Shown: piece after piece, positions 1 through 5,874 of the stretch | Numbering within the stretch: position 1 is the first letter of the stretch | Layout: each line of letters starts with the position of its first letter | DNA from: Bacteroidota bacterium | Lineage (GTDB): Bacteria > Bacteroidota > Rhodothermia > Rhodothermales > Bin80 | Length of the DNA: 7,057 bases | Reading direction: 5' to 3' | Assembly: GCA_026702635.1 (NCBI GenBank) | Contig: JAPPBZ010000218.1 | Location: 1 to 7,057 of the forward strand | Position numbers and translations under genes: made by a program | Notes under the pieces: model-generated | Seen by the model: the letters and a program-made list of their open reading frames with translations, nothing else | The model's database searches: none | What the model was told of the DNA's origin: nothing

Positions 1-1059
1 CTGGCAGTGATCCGGATTAATGAGACAGGCTTACCCACCGTTACACTCGCTGCATCCGGTGATATACGTGTAGGACAATGGGTTATGGCCTTCGGATCAC
101 CCTTGGACGAGGCTCTGGACAATACCGTGACTGCTGGTATCGTAAGTGCAATCGGACGCACCAGCACCCGGCTCGCTGCGATTAATCCTTACTCTGACTT
201 TATTCAGACGGACGCAGCAATCAATCGAGGTAATTCAGGAGGTCCCCTGGTCAATATGAGTGGGCAGTTGGTTGGCATTAATTCCGCAATCCTTTCCCCC
301 ACAGGCAATAATGCCGGGATTGGATTCGCGATCCCAGTCTCCATTGTAAGCAATATTGCAACACAGCTCATTAATAAGGGGCGCGTCGAGCGCGGATTCC
401 TCGGCATTCAGTTTGATCGTGTATCACGAACTCTCGCAAATGCAATGGACGCTCCTCCTGGCTCCGCACAGGTCAGACAGGTAAACAAAGGCACCGCCGC
501 AGACAAAGCTGGCGTCAAGATCGGGGACATCATTGCCGGAATTGATGGGGTAGAACTCACGGACTACCTGCTTTTGAGAGCTATGATCGGAAATAAATCC
601 CCTGGAGATCAGGTCCTGCTTGACATTATCCGAGGAGAAGATCGATTTCAAATCGAGGTCACACTGGGGTCACTCCCGGAAAATCTTTCGCGAAATAATG
701 CGCCAAGTGAGAACAGGAATGAAGAGCAGGGAGAAATGGATGAACTGGGGCTCATGTTGCGGAATCTAGATCGGGAAACTCTGGAAGAGCAATTTCTTGT
801 CTCCGAAGAGATTGAGGGAGTTTGGATTCAATCAATTGATGAAAGCAGCAAGGCGTATGATGAATCAGACCTGCGCCGCGATGATGTAATCGTTGAAATC
901 AACAAAGAGCCGGTGAAAGATATTGGCGACTTCAGGCGGGTGTACAGAAACATTGAACCAGGTTCGACCTTTTTGGTCAAGGTGCTGCGTCCGCAGGCAG
1001 TCAATGAGGATACGAATGAGTTTCTACCTCTGATGACAGCACTCACGAAGCCTGAGTAG
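1..1059 (+). CDS. htrA: HtrA/DegP-family periplasmic serine endoprotease, 5' end outside window
   Basis: This is the C-terminal ~352 residues of a DegP/DegQ/MucD-type serine protease, which degrades or refolds damaged envelope proteins in the periplasm. The frame is open from base 1, and the first residues (LAVIRI) match the strand that follows the catalytic Asp in this family (D-[LI]-A-[LV]). The Asp codon is therefore probably just left of the window, with the His further upstream. The GTG at base 7 is internal, not a start. The catalytic Ser lies in NRGNSGGP, codon 235-237, followed by the conserved GIGFAIP segment. PDZ1 starts near GFLGIQ (about 394-665). An acidic, Asn/Glu-rich linker follows (about 680-740), then PDZ2 from LGLML (about 745-1000). 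In PDZ2 the usual small-residue/Gly turn before DVI is replaced by ESDLRRDDVI, so its peptide groove may be divergent. Substrates and regulation cannot be read here, because the promoter and signal peptide are outside the window. Family assignment is secure; the exact subtype is not. Confidence 0.93.
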   Translation: MAVIRINETGLPTVTLAASGDIRVGQWVMAFGSPLDEALDNTVTAGIVSAIGRTSTRLAAINPYSDFIQTDAAINRGNSGGPLVNMSGQLVGINSAILSPTGNNAGIGFAIPVSIVSNIATQLINKGRVERGFLGIQFDRVSRTLANAMDAPPGSAQVRQVNKGTAADKAGVKIGDIIAGIDGVELTDYLLLRAMIGNKSPGDQVLLDIIRGEDRFQIEVTLGSLPENLSRNNAPSENRNEEQGEMDELGLMLRNLDRETLEEQFLVSEEIEGVWIQSIDESSKAYDESDLRRDDVIVEINKEPVKDIGDFRRVYRNIEPGSTFLVKVLRPQAVNEDTNEFLPLMTALTKPE

Positions 1060-1100
1060 CCGACCTACCTCTGAAGCAGGTCAACCTCGAATGAATACTT

Positions 1101-1129
1101 CCTAGGGCCGGCTGCGGCTCCAGGATTTT
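1101..1129 (+). terminator. Candidate Rho-independent terminator / hairpin between htrA and aroB
   Basis: CCT-a-GGGCCG, loop GCTG, CGGCTC-c-AGG folds into a stem of nine pairs (one G-U) with one A/C mismatch, between 1101 and 1124. A short T run (1126-1129) follows. A weaker stem, GACCT (1062-1066) with AGGTC (1078-1082), lies just after the htrA stop. The strong stem sits at the right place to end the htrA transcript. It also ends only 17 bases before the aroB ATG, so it could instead affect aroB translation. The T run is short, so terminator strength is uncertain. Confidence 0.5.
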
Positions 1130-1141
1130 GATTCTGACCGT

Positions 1142-2233
1142 ATGAGCGAAACTATTGTACATGTCCGTTTGGATCATGGACGCGCATACCCGATTCAGTT
1201 CTCTCGCTTGCAGACACTGCCGTATCTATTGGGCGAGAATGGGCTTCGAAAAGGCCCCTGCATCATTGTGACGGATACAAATGTCGCTGCCCTTCACCTG
1301 GAGGCAGTTAGGGGCACCCTCCTGGAAGCTGGATGGGGAGGGCTTACAGAGATTATCCTTCCATCGGGAGAATCTTCTAAAAGCCCCCAACTGCTTCAGC
1401 ACATCCATGATGAAGCCCTGGGAACAGGAATTGATCGCCAAACTCCTGTTCTAGCACTCGGCGGAGGAGTGATTGGAGACTTGGCGGGTTTCGCGGCCGC
1501 TACCCTGCTTCGCGGTCTGCCACTGGTTCACCTGCCAACTTCTCTGATTGCGCAAGTGGACAGCTCCATCGGAGGAAAGACCGGGATTAATCATCCACTG
1601 GGCAAGAATCTGATCGGGGCATTTCATCAGCCAAAACTGATACTCGCCGACCTGGATCTACTCCAGAGTCTTCCCGAACTGGAATGGAGAAGCGGGCTCG
1701 CTGAGGTTGTCAAACATGGCTTGATCGCAGATGCGGGTTTTGCAGAGGAATTGTCTGTGAACTGGGACAGTATCCTTCGTCGAGATCGAAGCATAATCCG
1801 GCGGATGATCATCCGGGCAGCAGAGATCAAAGCAGATGTAGTCAGTGAAGATGAACGTGAAACCTCACGACGAGCCATCCTGAATTTTGGGCATACGTTC
1901 GCGCATGCAATTGAGCGGGTTGCAGGGTACGGAGAATTTACGCACGGGGAGGCGGTTGCCCTGGGAATGCGTGCAGCCACCAAGGTATCTGCAATGTTAA
2001 CCCCTGATCTACCGTACGAAACTATCGATTCTCTCCTGAAACGATTGCCTGTAAGGAACTCAATCAACCATCTTGATCTCACTGAATTGATCCAGGCGAT
2101 GTACTACGATAAAAAAGTCCAGTCTGGCAATCTTCGTCTCATTCTCCTTCGGGAGATTGGAAGCGCGTATATCACTGGCAATGTCACCGAAGAGCAAATC
2201 CTCACGGGATGGAAATTCCTATTGCATCCGTAG
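1142..2233 (+). CDS. aroB: 3-dehydroquinate synthase
   Basis: AroB converts DAHP to 3-dehydroquinate, the second step of the shikimate pathway to aromatic amino acids. It is a cytoplasmic NAD+- and divalent-metal-dependent enzyme. The 363 residues match the usual family length (about 360). Visible signatures are the NAD-binding GGGVIGDLAGF (107-117), the substrate-binding LPTSLIAQVDSSIGGKTGIN (131-150) with Lys146, and GKNLIGAFHQP (154-164) with Lys155. SGLAEVVKHG (184-193) gives metal ligand Glu188 and Lys191. LNFGHTFAHAIE (247-258) gives ligand His251 and His255, and HGEAVALGM (268-276) gives ligand His268. A YDKK motif lies at 322-325. All expected catalytic residues are present, so the enzyme should be active. 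ATG 1142 is the only start that gives full length, and no Shine-Dalgarno is seen before it. The upstream hairpin leaves little room for a private promoter, so transcription may read through from htrA or start within it. No other shikimate gene is in the window. Confidence 0.97.
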   Translation: MSETIVHVRLDHGRAYPIQFSRLQTLPYLLGENGLRKGPCIIVTDTNVAALHLEAVRGTLLEAGWGGLTEIILPSGESSKSPQLLQHIHDEALGTGIDRQTPVLALGGGVIGDLAGFAAATLLRGLPLVHLPTSLIAQVDSSIGGKTGINHPLGKNLIGAFHQPKLILADLDLLQSLPELEWRSGLAEVVKHGLIADAGFAEELSVNWDSILRRDRSIIRRMIIRAAEIKADVVSEDERETSRRAILNFGHTFAHAIERVAGYGEFTHGEAVALGMRAATKVSAMLTPDLPYETIDSLLKRLPVRNSINHLDLTELIQAMYYDKKVQSGNLRLILLREIGSAYITGNVTEEQILTGWKFLLHP

Positions 2234-2497
2234 CTTGATAATCTCCCCTCTTCTCCTCCCGAGCCGACCAAAATATTGTGCCTCGCAATTCAGGCCTTAC
2301 TTAATATCGGGCGGTTCGTCATTCGCGCCAAAATGAGATCCTCGGTAGATGCGGTGTAACTGCTGCGCTGGTCAATCTAATTATCTATACCGCATTGCAA
2401 AATGCCCCTCAACAGGCTATGGTGTGTTTTGCATGAATAGCTTAAATTTTTGCTCCGCAGACTGCGAACTCTTTTATTACCGTACACCATCTGAAAT
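2234..2497. other. Intergenic region aroB-sulfatase (264 bases), no convincing gene
   Basis: It holds no gene I would defend. It probably contains the sulfatase promoter. TTGCAA (2395-2400) and TATGGT (2418-2423), 17 bases apart, each match the sigma-70 consensus at four of six bases, which is weak. The Bacteroidota-type pair TTTG / TAnnTTTG is not present at correct spacing, although TTTG and TAAATTTTTG occur near 2428-2452. The base composition turns AT-rich towards the sulfatase start. A long inverted repeat inside it is listed separately. No clear terminator for aroB is visible. Confidence 0.4.
2348..2396 (+). repeat. Inverted repeat, possible structured leader upstream of the sulfatase
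   Basis: GATGCGGTGTA (2348-2358) pairs with TATACCGCATT (2386-2396) over 11 consecutive pairs, including two G-U pairs, around a 27-base loop. The perfect Watson-Crick core is ATGCGGT/ACCGCAT. It begins 150 bases before the sulfatase ATG. It could be an operator dyad or part of a folded 5' leader. I recognise no known riboswitch class, and the stem may be chance. Confidence 0.3.
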
Positions 2498-3823
2498 ATG
2501 CCAAGATTATTACTCCTCCTCCTTTTGTCGTTCTGGACTACTGCTACTGTCGCCCAAAGGCCAAACATTGTCCTCATTGTAGCGGACGATCTTGGATATG
2601 GGGACCTCTCGGCATACGGTGCCGAAGATCTGCATTCACCTGCTCTTGATAGCCTAGCTTCCGATGGCGTTCGCTTCACGCAGTTCTATGCCAACTCACC
2701 CGTATGCTCACCAACCAGAGCTTCCCTGCTCTCCGGCCGTTATCCGCCAATGGTCGGCGTCCCCGGGGTCATTCGTACACATGCCACTGATAATTGGGGA
2801 AAGCTCGCAGAAGATGTTCAATTGCTGCCGGAAATGCTTCGTAGCCATGGGTACCATACCGCAATGGTGGGGAAATGGCATCTCGGACTAGAGCCCCCGC
2901 ATCGCCCAATTGATCGCGGGTTTGAGCACTTTGAAGGCTTCCTGGGGGATATGATGGATGATTATTATAATCATCGGCGCCATGGTCTAAACTATATGCG
3001 CCACGGAGAACAAGTTATCCATCCGGAGGGACATGCGACAGATCTGTTCTCCGACTGGGCGGTGCGCTATATTGAAAGCCGTACAGTATCTCCAGCGCCG
3101 TTCTTCCTGTATCTGGCATACAATGCACCCCATACCCCTATCCAGCCACCTGATGAATGGGTTGCTCGGATCCAAGAGCGAGAACTTGGAATCGACACAA
3201 CCAGAGCCAAACTTGTCGCCCTGATCGAACACATGGACGATGGGATTGGAAAGGTTCTTCAAGCCTTACATGAAAATGGGTACGATGACAATACACTTGT
3301 GATGTTTGTCAGCGATAATGGTGGTCAACTCAATGTAGGGGCCCGTAATGGTCCACTACGTGATGGAAAGGGAACTGTGTATGAGGGAGGGATCCGAGTT
3401 CCAGCGATTGCTTCCTGGCCGGGGCACAACTCTCCCAATACAGAAAACCGTGCTCTATTGACGACTATGGATATTTATCCGACGCTTCTCGAGGCAGCGA
3501 GAGTCAGAATACCACATATGATTGACGGGATTAGCTTTCTTGATTCATTCCGAGGTGGTCCAGAACCAGATTCCGACCGAACCCTCTTTTTCTCCAGAAG
3601 AGAAGGAGGCCTCCGGTTCAGTGGGAAAACAATTGAAGCCGTTCGCAAGGGACCTTGGAAACTGGTTCACAACAGCCCCTACGCTCCATTGGAGTTGTAT
3701 AATCTGGAACAGGATCCGCTCGAAACTACAGACCTGTCTGCAATAGAACCAGAAATCTTTCGCCAACTCGCTGCCGCACTGCGACAATACATGCAGGACA
3801 GTGGCCGAGTACCCTGGCAATAA
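2498..3823 (+). CDS. Secreted formylglycine-dependent sulfatase (arylsulfatase A-like, S1 family)
   Basis: It hydrolyses a sulfate ester, most likely on a carbohydrate or aryl compound; the substrate cannot be read from sequence. The N-terminus is a signal peptide (MPR, seven Leu, then cleavage near TVAQ, residue 20), so the enzyme acts in the periplasm or outside the cell. The mature protein starts PNIVLIVADDLGYGD, with metal ligands Asp30 and Asp31. The active-site motif is CSPTRASLLSGR (70-81). Cys70 is the residue that a formylglycine-generating enzyme must oxidise, and Arg74 stabilises it. Further family motifs are GKWHLG (125-130; Lys126, His128), APHTP (210-214; His212), SDNGG (272-276; Asp273, Asn274 as metal ligands) and Lys291. 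The C-terminal subdomain ends with the typical WKLV...LYNLEQDPLE pattern. At 441 residues it is a compact but complete S1 enzyme. ATG 2498 is the only start that preserves the signal peptide; no Shine-Dalgarno is seen. No sulfatase-maturation or SusC/D gene lies nearby, so maturation must be supplied elsewhere. Confidence 0.95.
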   Translation: MPRLLLLLLLSFWTTATVAQRPNIVLIVADDLGYGDLSAYGAEDLHSPALDSLASDGVRFTQFYANSPVCSPTRASLLSGRYPPMVGVPGVIRTHATDNWGKLAEDVQLLPEMLRSHGYHTAMVGKWHLGLEPPHRPIDRGFEHFEGFLGDMMDDYYNHRRHGLNYMRHGEQVIHPEGHATDLFSDWAVRYIESRTVSPAPFFLYLAYNAPHTPIQPPDEWVARIQERELGIDTTRAKLVALIEHMDDGIGKVLQALHENGYDDNTLVMFVSDNGGQLNVGARNGPLRDGKGTVYEGGIRVPAIASWPGHNSPNTENRALLTTMDIYPTLLEAARVRIPHMIDGISFLDSFRGGPEPDSDRTLFFSRREGGLRFSGKTIEAVRKGPWKLVHNSPYAPLELYNLEQDPLETTDLSAIEPEIFRQLAAALRQYMQDSGRVPWQ

Positions 3824-3844
3824 TCTGGATGTACTGTATCATAA

Positions 3845-3875
3845 GAGTGGAGTAATGAATAATCATTAACCACTC
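3845..3875. terminator. Candidate bidirectional terminator hairpin between convergent genes
   Basis: GAGTGG-ag-TAATGA, loop ATAA, TCATTA-a-CCACTC forms two perfect six-base-pair stems joined by a small asymmetric bulge. It starts 22 bases after the sulfatase stop and ends 28 bases before the stop of the convergent MerC-domain gene. That is where a shared terminator is expected. Neither strand has a proper T tract after the stem, so it may be a 3'-end stabilising or Rho-assisted hairpin rather than an intrinsic terminator. Confidence 0.45.
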
Positions 3876-3903
3876 AGCGGCTCCTTCAATTGCATTGTCG
3901 GTT

Positions 3904-4278
3904 TCACACGCACGTCTTCCGAAACCGCAGGTTCAGAATGTGGCCAAGTACGAGGACAACCGAACCGAGAGCCGTCAGACTTGTCTCGGCGGACTCGCCC
4001 AGCGTGCCCTCGCCGAGGACGGCGACGATGAGCAAAGCGAGGCCGCTCGCCAGCAAGGCGGGCACCGCGACGCGGCGGTGCCGTTGGTAGCTAGGCCACG
4101 CCACGAGTACGACGATCCCCGCAAGGACTATTGTTAGACCGATGTGGATGGCTTCAGACGCCATCCATGCCAACGCACCCGTGGCGATGAATGGCACGGC
4201 AAGGCAGTGCACGAAGCAGAGGGTTGACAGGGTAATGCCCGTCGCGTCGAGTGGAGGGCGGGTGATACCAGTCGTCAT
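3904..4278 (-). CDS. MerC-domain integral membrane protein
   Basis: This is a 124-residue, mostly hydrophobic protein of the MerC family. Classical MerC moves Hg(II) across the inner membrane. The many chromosomal MerC-domain proteins outside mer operons have no settled role, though metal handling is plausible. Four membrane segments are visible, at about 15-37, 44-61, 70-88 and 99-115. The first carries the family's signature CFVHCLAVP, with Cys21 and Cys25 spaced C-x3-C. The C-terminus has the typical LGHILNLRFRKTC pattern (His113, Asn116, Arg118, Cys123). I chose the ATG at 4278 because it begins a normal MerC N-terminus and has GGAA about nine bases upstream. A TTG at 4308 would add ten residues. 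No merR, merA, merP or merT is in the window. By my count the gene is about 64% GC (70-75% at 3961-4080), against about 40-50% around it, which suggests transfer from a GC-rich source. Confidence 0.82.
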   Translation of the reverse strand: MTTGITRPPLDATGITLSTLCFVHCLAVPFIATGALAWMASEAIHIGLTIVLAGIVVLVAWPSYQRHRRVAVPALLASGLALLIVAVLGEGTLGESAETSLTALGSVVLVLGHILNLRFRKTCV

Positions 4279-4410
4279 GAAGATTATTCCGTTGAGGTTA
4301 AGAGACAATCAAAAATCAGTACGAAATTTCTCGTATAAAATTTGAATCTTTCTGGGACCTTTTTTGACATTATGACAAAGGCTACCACACACAGATGGGG
4401 ATATACATCA
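4279..4410 (-). promoter_or_regulatory. AT-rich upstream region of the MerC-domain gene with two dyads
   Basis: These 132 bases separate two minus-strand genes and hold no gene. The stretch 4321-4380 is only about 30% GC. On the minus strand it contains a possible -10 (TTATAC, around 4334-4340) without a good -35. Two palindromic elements stand out. TTTGaCAT-t-ATGaCAAA (4363-4379) has seven of eight pairs matching. GAAATTTC (4323-4330) lies within an imperfect ACGAAATTTCTCGT. Either could bind a regulator, and the first could also end transcription of the oxidoreductase gene, though no T tract follows on the minus strand. No regulator family can be named from these sites. Confidence 0.35.
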
Positions 4411-5733
4411 TTACAACGACCACGGCCCCCGCATCTTCCTACTCACCAGGCTGTTGGCCTCTTCGTCATGAAACTTCTCTTTCATTGGATCAAACTTCAG
4501 CGTGCGTTCCAGACGCATGCAGATCTCACTGGTCAAACAGGCGACCGACGAGCTGTGACCGATCTCGACATCACATACCGGTCGGCTTCGCGTCTTGATG
4601 CAATTCAAAAAGTCTCTTCGATGGTCGTTACTATGATATAGGCGTGTATCGCTGGGTTTCATTTCAAGGGTCAGCAGACGCTCATCAGAAGCCCAGATAT
4701 CCCCACGGCTGACACCAACCCACCCGTCTGTACCAATGAACTGGATCATTCCATCATGTGGCCCCTTCTTCTTAATGATCGGAGGGTGATCTGCATACAT
4801 CAGCGTAAGTTCCTCTTCTTCTGCATCATTGGCGTGAACAATCTTCACTGGACCTGATCGGTCGAGACCCAACCCCCAAAGAGAAATGTCAAAATTGTGC
4901 GCGCCCCAATCTGCCACATGTCCCGCTGAATAGGGTATCCATGCACGCCAAGCACCTTCCTCCGTATTATATCCCCCACTAACTCGCTTGCTGTGATACG
5001 GAGCGGATGGAGCATTACCAAGCCATAACTCATACAGGAAGCCCTCTGGCACCGGCTCTTCTCCATGCGGGAATGGGCTGGAAATTCCTCCTACCTGTGC
5101 GTACACCTTCTGTACCTCTCCGATATATCCATTACGGACCAACTCACAGGCGTGGCGAAAACGCTGATCTGAACGCTGCTGGCTCCCGGTCTGAAAAACG
5201 GATCCATACTTTCTCACCGCTTTCACCATCAACCTGCCTTCACGGATCGTTCGAGCCAACGGCTTCTCACTGTACATATCTTTACCTGCCTTGGCTGCTG
5301 CCACGGCCATGTATGCATGCCAATGGTCTGGGAGTGCGAGGCACACGGCATCAATATCCTTCCGTTCCAGGACCTGCCAGAAAAATTTATACCCGTCACA
5401 GCCAGCGTAGGAGGCCATGCCACCATTCTCTGCATAGGTAGACTCAACGAGCTGGCGAGCAGGTTCACGTCCTTTCTGCCCCCTTCCAGCATAATTCTCT
5501 CCGGCTTCATTCACATCACACACCGCCAATACCTGAACGTCTGGCTTTTGTAGGAATCCCCGCAGATTATTGATCCCCATACTGCCCATCCCAATAAAGC
5601 CCATGTTTATTCGTTCACTAGGAGCCGGTCGATGTCCTCGTCCGAGTGCGGATGCAGGTACTATGATGGGGAGTGCCGCTGCACTTCCCATACCCTTCAA
5701 AAAACTGCGACGAGTAAAGGTGCTGGACTTCAT
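4411..5733 (-). CDS. Gfo/Idh/MocA-family oxidoreductase with Tat signal
   Basis: This is a 440-residue NAD(P)-dependent sugar or polyol dehydrogenase-like protein. The N-terminus is a twin-arginine signal, TRRSFLKG (7-14), with a hydrophobic stretch and a possible cleavage near PASALG (26-31). Export in folded form, probably with cofactor already bound, is therefore predicted. The Rossmann fold begins at INMGFIGMGSMG, with GxGxxG at Gly48, Gly50 and Gly53. The family motif EKP is at 156-158, and Lys157 is the expected catalytic or cofactor-contacting residue. GHVADWGAHNFD (271-282) supplies Asp275 and His279 of the active site. The C-terminal part (about 200-415) matches the alpha/beta substrate domain, and the protein ends in a GPWSL tail. 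ATG 5733 keeps the Tat signal. No Shine-Dalgarno is present, but AAAATAA precedes the ATG. It is transcribed divergently from the TIM-barrel/cupin pair and may share their regulation. Substrate unknown; a glycosidase-like NAD-dependent activity (as in GH109) cannot be excluded. Confidence 0.92.
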   Translation of the reverse strand: MKSSTFTRRSFLKGMGSAAALPIIVPASALGRGHRPAPSERINMGFIGMGSMGINNLRGFLQKPDVQVLAVCDVNEAGENYAGRGQKGREPARQLVESTYAENGGMASYAGCDGYKFFWQVLERKDIDAVCLALPDHWHAYMAVAAAKAGKDMYSEKPLARTIREGRLMVKAVRKYGSVFQTGSQQRSDQRFRHACELVRNGYIGEVQKVYAQVGGISSPFPHGEEPVPEGFLYELWLGNAPSAPYHSKRVSGGYNTEEGAWRAWIPYSAGHVADWGAHNFDISLWGLGLDRSGPVKIVHANDAEEEELTLMYADHPPIIKKKGPHDGMIQFIGTDGWVGVSRGDIWASDERLLTLEMKPSDTRLYHSNDHRRDFLNCIKTRSRPVCDVEIGHSSSVACLTSEICMRLERTLKFDPMKEKFHDEEANSLVSRKMRGPWSL

Positions 5734-5874
5734 TTATTTTGGTGTTCACTTTGCGAAAACGTAATATAAGATTCCGAAGTGATGATTTCCTATTTCCTTT
5801 GTTGTATTCTTGAGGATTGGATCTAATGATGCTACTCTACCCTTATCTTATGGGCACAACTTATCGCTATAGCC
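5734..5874. promoter_or_regulatory. Divergent promoter region between the oxidoreductase and TIM-barrel/cupin genes
   Basis: This AT-rich stretch of 141 bases must carry the start signals of both divergent units. For the minus-strand oxidoreductase, TATATT (complement of 5763-5768) is a good -10 candidate about 30 bases before the ATG, but I see no matching -35. For the plus-strand pair, TTGAGG (5810-5815) and TACTCT (5833-5838), 17 bases apart, are a weak sigma-70 pair. TTTG at 5798-5801 could be part of a Bacteroidota-type promoter. No clear operator palindrome is visible. Confidence 0.4.

Noticed and set aside
7..9. GTG at base 7 as the start of the protease gene
   Set aside because: It lies inside the conserved strand after the catalytic Asp, the frame is open to base 1, and starting here would remove the His and Asp of the triad.
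2308..2332. Short GC stem (GGCG...CGCC) after aroB as a terminator
   Set aside because: Only four pairs, no T tract, and about 80 bases past the stop codon; not distinguishable from chance.
2349..2582. Cysteine-rich 77-codon reading frame (+) overlapping the sulfatase start in another frame
   Set aside because: It overlaps the sulfatase signal-peptide region by 85 bases. The Cys pattern has no regular CxxC spacing, and the protein becomes Leu/Ser-rich only because it shadows the poly-Leu signal peptide. No start signal or homology pattern is seen.
3895..4137. Plus-strand reading frames across the MerC gene
   Set aside because: They are high-GC shadow frames opposite a gene with clear family motifs and membrane segments; their products are Arg/Ala-rich without domain features.
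4279..4308. Longer MerC-domain protein starting at TTG 4308
   Set aside because: The extra ten residues (MSLNLNGIIF) do not resemble the usual MerC N-terminus. The ATG at 4278 is better placed and has a GGAA upstream.
4342..5553. Several plus-strand frames of 60-144 codons within the oxidoreductase region
   Set aside because: They are antisense to a protein with complete family motifs, and none has recognisable motifs or start signals.
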